A DNA stretch of 64,000 bases. Source: Eubacteriales bacterium. Lineage in GTDB: Bacteria > Bacillota > Clostridia > Lachnospirales > Lachnospiraceae. The position numbers and the translations under genes were made by a program. The notes under the pieces are model-generated. The model did not search any database. It had not been told where the DNA came from and saw nothing but the letters and a program-made list of their open reading frames with translations. Location of the stretch: contig JAUNHC010000029.1 of the NCBI GenBank assembly GCA_030524175.1, forward strand, positions 1 to 64,000, read 5' to 3'. This document shows positions 1 through 8,000 of this stretch, piece after piece (the stretch's first letter is position 1; every line of letters starts with the position of its first letter).

Positions 1-118
1 TGTCAACAGCTTTTTTTATTTTCTGAAAAGTTTTTAATTTTTCACTTTTTCAGAAGCAATTATTTCCGACAGCCAGATTAATTTACCACAAAGCCAGAGG
101 CATGTCAACAGCTTTTTT
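1..118 (-). repeat. 16-bp direct repeat carrying a -35 box
   Basis: An identical 16-bp block occurs at 1..16 and 103..118. Read on the minus strand it is an A-tract followed by GCTGTTGACA, so each copy supplies an upstream A-tract and a consensus -35. Only the right copy has its -10 inside the window. Confidence 0.6.
80..108 (-). promoter_or_regulatory. Sigma-A promoter reading leftward out of the window
   Basis: On the minus strand there is TTGACA (108..103), a 17-nt spacer and TAAATT (85..80), with an A-rich tract just upstream that could act as an UP element. The gene it serves lies beyond the left edge. A second TTGACA with the same upstream tract is at 6..1. Confidence 0.6.
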
Positions 119-259
119 CATTTTTTTTGCATTTTTTTATTCCGCAGCAGTTCCGACATATTTGCCCACTTATTGGCAAACCCTACGAAAACCTGGCGGC
201 CACAGGCATTCAGCCCTTCGCCGCCGGCGAATTTCATTAAGCCGGATCGGCAAAAATCC

Positions 260-970
260 CTATTTAGTCTCCAAAAGAATATTATACTGTCTGCGTATTT
301 CCTTCTGCCTGTCCAAGCTCACCGGAAGTGTTTTTCCATTAAGAAGTGTTATCTGGGCTGAACTATATCCAAATATGTAATGATAGTTTACCAAAAAGGA
401 TTGATGAATCCTTAAAAAAGGAATGGTTGATTTGTTTACCTCATCTTCCACCTCTGACAATTTCTTATAAAAAGAATCTGTCCCTCTTGCAGTATGTATA
501 AAAATCTTCCGGCCTTTACTCTCAAAATACACAATATCCTTTAGACATGTTTTAAAGTTGACCCCCTTGATCACATAGCTATAATAAACCATCTTGCCGT
601 TTATTTCATTTAGTACACTCTTCAGGCAATCCCGGAATTCTTCCGGCAAAACTGGTTTTTGAAGAAAAGCACTGGGATGGACAGAAAAAAGTTGTTTCAT
701 ATAATTACCATAGCCGGAAATAAAGACAATCACTACATCTTTATCTCTGCTGCGCACATATTGTGCAGCACGGATACCATCTACACGCGCCATCATAATG
801 TCTAAAAATATCAGTTCATATTGCCTGCCTTGCTCTATACCGTTTATCAGCGTATCTCCGTCAAAATAAATATCAATTTCAAAATCATAGAGAGGATTAT
901 AATGTAAAAGTAATTCCTCCACACATGTTGTAAAGCAAACATCGTCATCGCAAACTGCTACCCGTATCAT
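260..970 (-). CDS. LytTR-family response regulator (AgrA/LytR type)
   Basis: Two-component response regulator of 236 residues. The N-terminal receiver domain shows the acidic pair at D8-D9, the phospho-acceptor in LIFLDI (D57) and a lysine in LQKPV near residue 105. The C-terminal LytTR DNA-binding domain covers roughly residues 135-230. Family members bind pairs of imperfect 9-bp direct repeats and often control peptide signalling, bacteriocin or surface functions. It lies 11 bp downstream of an XRE regulator, so the two are probably co-transcribed. No histidine kinase is visible in the window; a partner could lie to the left. The function class is clear but the target is unknown. Confidence 0.9.
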   Translation of the reverse strand: MIRVAVCDDDVCFTTCVEELLLHYNPLYDFEIDIYFDGDTLINGIEQGRQYELIFLDIMMARVDGIRAAQYVRSRDKDVVIVFISGYGNYMKQLFSVHPSAFLQKPVLPEEFRDCLKSVLNEINGKMVYYSYVIKGVNFKTCLKDIVYFESKGRKIFIHTARGTDSFYKKLSEVEDEVNKSTIPFLRIHQSFLVNYHYIFGYSSAQITLLNGKTLPVSLDRQKEIRRQYNILLETK

Positions 971-981
971 CAGTATGCTCC

Positions 982-1335
982 TCAGGCCTGATTTTGGCAG
1001 TAGGTTGTGATCACTGCTTCCAGCAGCTTTTTATTTTCCGGACTTAGTTGCTGTATAAGCTCATCTATATCATTTTCTTGTTTTACAGCAATGACATCCC
1101 TAAGCAAATGTCCCGGTGTTTCATTTAAGATACTGCAGATTTGAACAAATTTGTGCATAGTACACGAACGATGACCGTTTTCTATATTACTGTAGTGAGT
1201 TGCAGAAATATTTATCTTTTCTGCTATATATTCCTGCTTTAAATTCTTTTTAATCCTTGCTTCCTTAATTCTCCGGCCAATCATATAATTGACATTACTA
1301 AAATCCTTTGTTTTATCTTCTGTAGTATTATTCAT
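982..1335 (-). CDS. XRE-family helix-turn-helix regulator
   Basis: Small cytoplasmic repressor-type protein of 117 residues. An HTH_3 domain spans about residues 20-78, with QEYIAEKINIS and the helix ending YSNIENGHR; a short C-terminal helical tail follows. I place the start at 1335 because AAGGAGA lies 8 nt upstream. The longer open frame to 1461 has no SD, and its extra N-terminus is hydrophobic and unlike the family. It sits directly upstream of the LytTR response regulator on the same strand. What it represses is unknown. Confidence 0.85.
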   Translation of the reverse strand: MNNTTEDKTKDFSNVNYMIGRRIKEARIKKNLKQEYIAEKINISATHYSNIENGHRSCTMHKFVQICSILNETPGHLLRDVIAVKQENDIDELIQQLSPENKKLLEAVITTYCQNQA

Positions 1336-1520
1336 ATTGCAAATCTCCTTTTCATTTATTTTAAGGAGTATTTTCAGATAGATTAAGAACCTTACAGAAA
1401 GGTATTCTTTCAATAAGAAAGGTTTTGCAGTATGATTGCCAGAAAATAATCTATATTTCACAGGAATCCCCTCCTAAAAAATTTTCAATCCTAAATTTAC
1501 CTTATTAATCCTCATAAAAT

Positions 1521-1538
1521 ATGCGAATCATGCGAATC
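1521..1538. repeat. Two adjacent 9-bp direct repeats (ATGCGAATC)
   Basis: ATGCGAATC occurs twice head to tail, at 1521..1529 and 1530..1538, in the 366-bp divergent intergenic region between the XRE gene and the EamA gene. It is a plausible operator, but the repeats abut, whereas LytTR half-sites are normally spaced by about 12 bp. Nothing else recognisable was seen between 1336 and 1690. Confidence 0.4.
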
Positions 1539-1701
1539 GCAGCTAATAATACCTATATTTAAAAATGAAGATATTTTACAAGCATTTCCTCTATTGTTGT
1601 AGTAAAATGATAAATATCTGTAAGGTCTTCCTGTTCCATGCAGCTCTTTGTGCATAAAGAACATGAACAGCAACGAAATATTTTAAAGATAGGAGAATGA
1701 A

Positions 1702-2616
1702 ATGGAAAACAAAAAAACAACAGGGCATTTGGCTGCCCTTCTGACAATCGTTATATGGGGGACGACATTTATCTCTACTAAAATTCTGTTGGCGGATTTT
1801 CAGCCTGTAGAAATCCTGTTCTTCCGTTTTGTCATGGGATTCCTTATTCTATTGGTCATCTATCCCCGGAAGATGAAAGGGACTACAACAAAACAAGAAC
1901 TGACCTTCGTGGCTGCCGGCTTTTGCGGCATATGTCTGTATTACCTCCTGGAAAACATTGCTCTCACCTATACATTGGCATCAAATGTGGGCGTTATTAT
2001 ATCAATCGCACCTTTTTTCACTGCCATACTAAGCCATTTTTTCATGAAAAGCGAAGAAAAACTGGGTATGAACTTTTTCCTTGGTTTCCTTGTGGCAATG
2101 GCCGGCATCTGTCTTATAAGTTTTAATGGTTCAAAGCTGGAGTTAAACCCCACAGGGGATCTCCTTGCAGTAGCAGCAGCTCTGGTATGGGCCTGCTATT
2201 CCATACTGTCCAGAAAAATCAGCAGCTTTGGCTACCACACTATCCTCACCACAAGACGTACCTTTTTCTACGGCATCCTGTTTATGATACCTGCTCTATT
2301 TCTGTTTGACTTCAGACTGGATTTATCCCGTTTTGCAAAACCAGTCTATCTGTTTAACATTATATATCTTGGGCTTGGTGCCTCAGCCATATGCTTTGTG
2401 ACTTGGAATTTTGCCGTAAAAGTATTAGGTGCCGTAAAGACCAGCGTGTATATTTATATGGTACCTGTAATCACAGTTGTCACCTCAGTATTTATTCTTC
2501 ACGAAAAGGTAACGCTCTTGTCGGGAGCAGGAATCATACTCACACTGGCAGGCTTATTTCTGTCTGAAAGCAAGCAACCAAAAATTGTGAAAAGAGGCTG
2601 TGAAAAAGCAGTCTGA
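1702..2616 (+). CDS. EamA/DMT-family transporter
   Basis: Inner-membrane permease of the drug/metabolite transporter superfamily, 304 residues. It consists of two tandem EamA domains with about ten hydrophobic segments; the second repeat begins near residue 150 (GDLLAVAAALVWACYSIL). The substrate cannot be predicted: family members export amino acids, metabolites or drugs. AGGAG lies 8 nt before the ATG. It is transcribed divergently from the XRE/LytTR pair and convergently with the oxidoreductase genes, sharing a terminator with them. The C-terminal tail is basic (KQPKIVKRG), consistent with a cytoplasmic end. Confidence 0.88.
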   Translation: MENKKTTGHLAALLTIVIWGTTFISTKILLADFQPVEILFFRFVMGFLILLVIYPRKMKGTTTKQELTFVAAGFCGICLYYLLENIALTYTLASNVGVIISIAPFFTAILSHFFMKSEEKLGMNFFLGFLVAMAGICLISFNGSKLELNPTGDLLAVAAALVWACYSILSRKISSFGYHTILTTRRTFFYGILFMIPALFLFDFRLDLSRFAKPVYLFNIIYLGLGASAICFVTWNFAVKVLGAVKTSVYIYMVPVITVVTSVFILHEKVTLLSGAGIILTLAGLFLSESKQPKIVKRGCEKAV

Positions 2617-2620
2617 ATGC

Positions 2621-2665
2621 AAAAAGGACTTCCGACACACTTATGTGTGCAGAAAGTCCTTTTTC
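2621..2665. terminator. Bidirectional intrinsic terminator
   Basis: Hairpin with arms AAAAAGGACTT and AAAGTCCTTTTT plus an inner GACACAC/GTGTG stem. A-tract and T-tract ends let it stop the EamA gene on the plus strand and the oxidoreductase operon on the minus strand. Confidence 0.8.
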
Positions 2666-2666
2666 A

Positions 2667-4895
2667 TTATAAAAGGGGATTATCTGCCCTGGCTTTCAGT
2701 CGTTCCCATCTTCTGTCTATCTCTGTCTGGATACTTTCCGTCACTTCCCGGTAGCTGTCATCTGCAAGATGTTTCGTACGTCCCATCATAGAAAACCACT
2801 CTGACACAGAAATCTTTTTATGGCTTTTTTCAGGGTCATAACTAAGATAAGTGATACCGTTTTCTATCTCGAACAGAGGAAAATAACAACAGTCAACAGA
2901 GGCTCCGATCACTTTCCGCTCTAGGTTAGGCTTGTCATTCCAATTGAGAGGACAGGCAGATATCGCCTTTACATAGGCAGTTCCGTAATTGTCTGCATAG
3001 GCCTTTGCTTTCGCTGCTTTTTTAATAAAATCTCCGGGATTAGATTCAGCCACTGTAGCCACATAGGGAATGTTTGCAGCTGCCATGATCATAGGCATAT
3101 CCTTGTGAAAAAAAGTTTTTCCATATTGCAGCGGTCCTATATGAGAGGTGGAACTTTTGGCTCCTTTCGGGGTGGAATAGGATAGCTGATACCCTGTATT
3201 CATATATCCCCCATTATCGTATTCAAAGAGGATAAGCCTGTTATTTCGAAGGGCTGTTCCCAGAGCTGAACCCATACCAATATCCATTCCCCCGTCACCG
3301 CTCACCATAATAAAAGTGATAGATCCCTCCGGATATTCTCCCCGCCGTTGTCTCTCCCGAAACATCTCAGAAAGCCCGGTAAGTGTGGCTGCGCCATTTT
3401 GAAAAAGATTGTGGACATAAGGAATCTTAAAAGAGGTTTTAGGATAAGGGGTAGTGACTACCATTCCGCACCCAGTCTGGAAAAGGAGCACAACATTTCC
3501 TTCTATTCCCTTTAAAAGCAGATTCACATTTACCGGAATACCGCACCCCGGACAGGCACCGTGTCCTGGTGCAAGGCGCTTTGGCATGGCTGTTGTCTTA
3601 TTTACCATTCCCCCTGTCACCTTCATCCGTCCCTTTTCACTGTCAAATATGCAGGTAGTACAGCCCGGTGATGCTTCTTCCTCTGTAACAGGAGAAAAAT
3701 ATTGGCTGTCCTCCATATCTGCATTACCGGGATTTACACCGAAATAATCAAATTTTATGGGGGTATCTTCGTAACAGGAGCGGAAAAACGCCTCTGCATC
3801 AGCTTCGTAAAAGTCTCTTCCTCCCAGTCCGTATATGCGGCTTAAAACACAGCTGCTGCTGCCATATTCCTGAAGCATGGCCTTTATTTCCAGAGACATG
3901 TTGCCTCCCCCTGCACCATAACTGTCCTGTCGGTCACCAACCAGAATTGTACAGGCATTTTTACAAAGTTCATATAAATCTTTCCCCGGAAAAGGCCGCA
4001 GAACATTGGTTGTGAAAACACCTACTTTTTTTCCTTGTTCCCTCAGCCGGTCCACTGCTGCCTTTGCGGTATGGTAGCTTGAACCTAAAAGAAACAGAAG
4101 CACTTCTGCATCCTCAGTACAATACCCTTCTGCCATATTGTATTGTCTGCCGGAAATCTCATGGTACTCCTTAAATACAGCCGGGATCACTTTACCTGCC
4201 TCCTCCATTGCCTGATGAAGCTGGTACTTGTTGTTGAGTATATCAGGCTCGTTCATATAAGAACCAATACTAACCGGATGCTCTAAATCCAGTGCGGAAT
4301 ATTCTGCCTTATATTCTCCCAAAAAGCTTCTCACCGTCTTATTTTCTTCAAACACAAAACACTTCCGCTTCTGATGGCTTGTAAAAAATCCATCAAAGGC
4401 CACGATCACCGGAAGCAATACCTTCTCTGCTATTTTCAGGGCGCAGAGGTTCATATCATACACTGCCTGAGGTGTATTGGCAAACAAGATGATCCATCCT
4501 GTATTCAAAGTATACATAATATCACTGTGATCACCCTTAATAGACAGCGGCCCCGAAACAGTACGGCAGGCAACATTCATTACCATGGGAAAACGGGTGC
4601 CGGATTGGACCGGAAGCTGCTCCAATGCATAAAGAAGCCCGTTGGCACTGGTAGCATTAAAAACACGGCCGCCTCCGGCGGACGCACCGTAACAAATTCC
4701 AGCTGCACTATGTTCCCCTTCTGCCGCGATCATAGTGATATCGTGTTCTCCATCTGCCTTCATCTGATCAAGAAGCTCTGCAATCTGCGTGGACGGAGTA
4801 ATGGGATAATACCCCATTACATGATAATTGATCTGTTTTGCCGCATAGGCCGCCAGCTCATTGCCGCTCTCAAATAAAACCTTCTGCTTCTCCAT
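2667..4895 (-). CDS. 2-oxoacid:ferredoxin oxidoreductase, fused alpha-beta subunit
   Basis: Catalytic polypeptide of 742 residues for a CoA-dependent 2-oxoacid (pyruvate or branched-chain) ferredoxin oxidoreductase. The N-terminal half is the alpha/PorA part, with the family landmarks GYYPITPSTQIAE (29-41) and AEGEHSAAG (58-66). The C-terminal half, from about residue 450, is the beta/PorB part that binds thiamine diphosphate, with GACPGCGIP and GDGGMDIGMG. In most relatives alpha and beta are separate genes. It follows the gamma-delta gene with the stop and start sharing one base (TAATG), so the two are translationally coupled. Substrate cannot be assigned from sequence alone. Confidence 0.88.
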   Translation of the reverse strand: MEKQKVLFESGNELAAYAAKQINYHVMGYYPITPSTQIAELLDQMKADGEHDITMIAAEGEHSAAGICYGASAGGGRVFNATSANGLLYALEQLPVQSGTRFPMVMNVACRTVSGPLSIKGDHSDIMYTLNTGWIILFANTPQAVYDMNLCALKIAEKVLLPVIVAFDGFFTSHQKRKCFVFEENKTVRSFLGEYKAEYSALDLEHPVSIGSYMNEPDILNNKYQLHQAMEEAGKVIPAVFKEYHEISGRQYNMAEGYCTEDAEVLLFLLGSSYHTAKAAVDRLREQGKKVGVFTTNVLRPFPGKDLYELCKNACTILVGDRQDSYGAGGGNMSLEIKAMLQEYGSSSCVLSRIYGLGGRDFYEADAEAFFRSCYEDTPIKFDYFGVNPGNADMEDSQYFSPVTEEEASPGCTTCIFDSEKGRMKVTGGMVNKTTAMPKRLAPGHGACPGCGIPVNVNLLLKGIEGNVVLLFQTGCGMVVTTPYPKTSFKIPYVHNLFQNGAATLTGLSEMFRERQRRGEYPEGSITFIMVSGDGGMDIGMGSALGTALRNNRLILFEYDNGGYMNTGYQLSYSTPKGAKSSTSHIGPLQYGKTFFHKDMPMIMAAANIPYVATVAESNPGDFIKKAAKAKAYADNYGTAYVKAISACPLNWNDKPNLERKVIGASVDCCYFPLFEIENGITYLSYDPEKSHKKISVSEWFSMMGRTKHLADDSYREVTESIQTEIDRRWERLKARADNPLL

Positions 4896-5989
4896 TATAC
4901 AAGCCCTCCGTCTACCCGTTCCTCTGTCAAATATGACTCACTTGTCACCCAGGAATTGGCACCTGTATCTTCAAATTCCAGCTTGTCTACAATCAAATCT
5001 TTATTTCGGACAAACCATTTCAGATCAGGATGCTCCCGCTCTATACCATCCACCAGGGCACCCGTAGGACAGACAGCCACACACCGCAGACAGCCTTTGC
5101 AATGATGATAATCAAGGCCGGCATTTACCATAGCCTCTTTTCCTTTATACTCCCCAGGCTTGAACTGAAAAACCATATCAGGACAGGTGGAATCACATAA
5201 GCCACAGTTAATACATTTTTCCTGTATGAACAAAGGGATGTATCCTTCCCTGGAGGCTGAGAGGTCATTGGACACGGTACTGCCAAACCGGGTATTTACC
5301 CCTCCTATCGGCGCATTTTTGTACCCCCATTTGTTCTCTGGTTCCTCATAATCAACCTTCTCATATTGCCCATCTGGCTGAAATTTTTCTGAACGTGTTT
5401 CTTCATATCCCCTTCGGATACCTTCAAGATTTTTCTCCAGCATATGAGGATATTTCCTTCCCAGAGTATCCTCAGTCAAGCATAGAACTGATTCTAAAGG
5501 GATAAAATCTGAAGCCCGCACAATGGCTCCCAGCATGACCATATTCACTCTTGACTTAGATTCCATGGCGATTTTCAACGCATCAATACATATGATTTCT
5601 CCTGCATACAGCTTTAATTTTTCTCTGATCTGAGCCGGAGATGCATCAGTATTTATGACAATTTTAGTGTCCTGGCCAACACCGGCTGTCACTGGCATTT
5701 TCCCTGCCATTGCCTCATGAAAAAGGCCTAAAATATGGGGTGACTCTACCGGACTGTTAATCTGAATATCTTTTGAAATCTCACACCAGCGTATAAAAGC
5801 CTTTACCGGTGATCCTCTTTTTTCAGAGCCGTAGCTGGAAAAGCTGGCTGAATTCAGCCCCAAATACACCGCCCCCAATTCTCCCAACATTTTTCCGCAA
5901 AGGTTAGCTCCAAGTCCGCCTATACTCTCAAGCCGTATTTCGTAATAACCATACTCATTGGTTACAGGTAATTCTATTGTGTCACTCAT
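4895..5989 (-). CDS. 2-oxoacid:ferredoxin oxidoreductase, fused gamma-delta subunit
   Basis: Partner subunit of 364 residues. Residues ~10-190 match the gamma/PorG domain (GGLGANLCGKML and SYGSEKRGSPVKAFIR). The C-terminal ~265-330 region is a delta/PorD two-[4Fe-4S] ferredoxin, with CINCGLCDSTCP and CKGCLRCVAVCP, that passes electrons to ferredoxin. The start is set at 5989 because GGAAGGAG lies 8 nt upstream; an earlier in-frame ATG at 6010 lacks an SD. First gene of a two-gene operon with the alpha-beta fusion, so four usual subunits are packed into two polypeptides. Confidence 0.88.
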   Translation of the reverse strand: MSDTIELPVTNEYGYYEIRLESIGGLGANLCGKMLGELGAVYLGLNSASFSSYGSEKRGSPVKAFIRWCEISKDIQINSPVESPHILGLFHEAMAGKMPVTAGVGQDTKIVINTDASPAQIREKLKLYAGEIICIDALKIAMESKSRVNMVMLGAIVRASDFIPLESVLCLTEDTLGRKYPHMLEKNLEGIRRGYEETRSEKFQPDGQYEKVDYEEPENKWGYKNAPIGGVNTRFGSTVSNDLSASREGYIPLFIQEKCINCGLCDSTCPDMVFQFKPGEYKGKEAMVNAGLDYHHCKGCLRCVAVCPTGALVDGIEREHPDLKWFVRNKDLIVDKLEFEDTGANSWVTSESYLTEERVDGGLV

Positions 5990-6079
5990 CGGTACACTCC
6001 TTCCCTTCATATGTTTTATGTTGAAGGTATTTCTGTTTATTATGGTTTTGGGAAGGTGTTCCTATTCATTTCAGCCATC

Positions 6080-6110
6080 AAAAAAAGACATCTTTTCTCA
6101 CAAAGATGCC
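6080..6110 (-). terminator. Intrinsic terminator after radA
   Basis: Minus-strand hairpin GGCATCTTT / AAAGATGTC followed by seven T residues, immediately past the radA stop codon. It separates radA from the oxidoreductase operon. Confidence 0.8.
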
Positions 6111-6126
6111 TTAAATTTATTTGTGG

Positions 6127-7500
6127 TTATCCGTGTTTCATTATATAGGAAATCGCATCCTGTACCTGCGATACATACACAAGCCTGATTCCTTGAGTCT
6201 TTTCCACTGATGATTTACAGACTTCAGGAAGGATAACTGTTTCGAATCCCAGCTTTTTTGCCTCCTGTACACGCTGCCCTGCCATACTCACCGCACGCAC
6301 TTCCCCGCTCAAGCCGATTTCCCCAAAAGCCATCACTGTGTCGGGAATTACGATATCCTTAAAGCTTGAAACAATAGCAAGGCAAATGCCAAGGTCAATG
6401 GCCGGCTCTGTCATTTTCATTCCTCCGGCGATGTTTACATAGGCATCCGAAGATGCAAGGTGAACTCCCACCTTTCTCTCCAGCACTGCCATCAGAAGAT
6501 TTACCCGGTTGAAATCAGTTCCTACTGCCGTCCTTCTTGGTATTCCGAAATTACTCTGGCAGATCAAGGCCTGGATCTCCACTAATATGGGCCTTGTCCC
6601 CTCCATAGAACAGGCTACCACTGAACCGGAAGCATCCTTAGGGCGGCCATTCAGCATAAATTCCGAGGGATTTTTCACTTCCTCAAGTCCTATATTCCGC
6701 ATTTCGAAAACCCCGATTTCATTGGTTGATCCGAAGCGGTTTTTAACTGCACGCAGGATACGGTAAGAAGCGTGGCGGTCTCCCTCAAAATAAAGAACCG
6801 TGTCCACCATATGTTCCAGAACTCTGGGGCCTGCCACATTTCCTTCCTTTGTCACATGACCTACAATAAATATAGATACACCCATTCCTTTGGCGATCTG
6901 CATCAGAACATTGGTGGATTCCCTCACCTGGGACACACTTCCGGGCGCAGAGCTGATATCCTCATGAAACATGGTCTGGATAGAGTCCACAACAGCCACA
7001 TCCGGCTTTTTCCGCTCTATGATTTCCCTGATAGCCTCCAGATTTGTCTCACACAGGAGCTGAAGCTTATCTGTAAAATCTCCGATACGGTTTGCCCGGA
7101 GCTTAATCTGGCGTAAGGATTCCTCACCTGAAATATAAAGTACAGAGACATCCTTCTGCGCCAGATTTCTGCACACCTGAAGAAGCAAGGTGGATTTGCC
7201 GATTCCCGGGTCACCACCCACTAAAACCAAGGAGCCGGGGACGATTCCGCCACCCAGCACCCTGTCAAGTTCTCCTATTCCGCATGTCTGCCGCTCATCC
7301 TCAGTCAGATTGATATCCTTGAGCATTACCGGCTCCTGCCGTTTCTCCTGACTCTTCCCACTTCCTGAAGACTTCTTGGGAGATACTGCTTCCTCTACAA
7401 AGGTATTCCATGCTTTACAGCCAGGACACTGCCCCATCCATTTCGTGGATTCATATCCGCACTCCTGGCAGAAATAGACGATTTTCTTGTTCTTTAACAT
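6127..7500 (-). CDS. radA: DNA repair protein RadA/Sms
   Basis: RecA-like ATPase of 457 residues that drives branch migration during recombinational repair. Visible features are an N-terminal zinc finger (CQEC at 11-14, CPGC at 25-28), Walker A GGDPGIGKST (95-104), the RadA-specific KNRFGS motif near residue 257 and a C-terminal Lon-type domain. Length and order match the family. It overlaps the upstream small gene by 7 nt (ATGTTAA), has a weak SD, and is therefore probably coupled to it. In many Firmicutes radA lies next to clpC, as here. Confidence 0.97.
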   Translation of the reverse strand: MLKNKKIVYFCQECGYESTKWMGQCPGCKAWNTFVEEAVSPKKSSGSGKSQEKRQEPVMLKDINLTEDERQTCGIGELDRVLGGGIVPGSLVLVGGDPGIGKSTLLLQVCRNLAQKDVSVLYISGEESLRQIKLRANRIGDFTDKLQLLCETNLEAIREIIERKKPDVAVVDSIQTMFHEDISSAPGSVSQVRESTNVLMQIAKGMGVSIFIVGHVTKEGNVAGPRVLEHMVDTVLYFEGDRHASYRILRAVKNRFGSTNEIGVFEMRNIGLEEVKNPSEFMLNGRPKDASGSVVACSMEGTRPILVEIQALICQSNFGIPRRTAVGTDFNRVNLLMAVLERKVGVHLASSDAYVNIAGGMKMTEPAIDLGICLAIVSSFKDIVIPDTVMAFGEIGLSGEVRAVSMAGQRVQEAKKLGFETVILPEVCKSSVEKTQGIRLVYVSQVQDAISYIMKHG

Positions 7501-7907
7501 TTTACGATCTTCACTTCTACTACTGCAGTATTTCCAAGCTCCGGACTGAAGGAAAGCTTACCGCCCAGATTTGTCTTCATTTTACCGGTGCTGGATCCAT
7601 TGATAAAAACTTCATATTCTGTATCGCTTTCCAGTTCCACGGTAATCTGTGCATCTTCAGGGCCTTCCACCTCAAAACTCATCGTAGAACCATCCTGTAC
7701 CAGATTAAATACAGCTGTACCCGGTACAGATTCGTACACGAACATGCCGTTTCTCTCAAGTTTGGTGATTTCTCTGAAGGTCTTTACTTTATACATATCG
7801 CCCTGATGCTGGTAATCTGATAATTTAGATTTCTGATCCAGTTCATAATTCCCAAAACTTATGGTACCATTCTCTTCTGTGCGAATCAGTTCCTTTACTA
7901 CTGCCAT
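7494..7907 (-). CDS. Conserved hypothetical protein upstream of radA
   Basis: Protein of 137 residues, predicted cytoplasmic, mostly beta-strand in character, no signal peptide or membrane segment. I do not recognise a catalytic motif. Similar short proteins beside radA in Lachnospiraceae are, from memory, sometimes labelled endosialidase; nothing in this sequence supports such an activity. The start has a clear SD (GGGAGGA, 9 nt upstream). Its stop codon overlaps the radA start, so the two are an operon and possibly work together. A strong -10 (TATAAT on the minus strand, near 7955) lies upstream with no good -35. Confidence 0.7.
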   Translation of the reverse strand: MAVVKELIRTEENGTISFGNYELDQKSKLSDYQHQGDMYKVKTFREITKLERNGMFVYESVPGTAVFNLVQDGSTMSFEVEGPEDAQITVELESDTEYEVFINGSSTGKMKTNLGGKLSFSPELGNTAVVEVKIVKC

Positions 7908-8000
7908 GATCTTATGTCCTCCCTAAGACTCTTTTGTTAGTTGTCTCGCATATTTATTATATAATAAAACAAGTTCCTTTACCAGTATCTCACTAAAATT

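Noticed and set aside
102..380. 92-codon plus-strand frame beginning with a hydrophobic stretch
   Set aside because: It could look like a peptide pheromone, but it has only a very close, weak SD and runs into the antisense strand of the LytTR gene.
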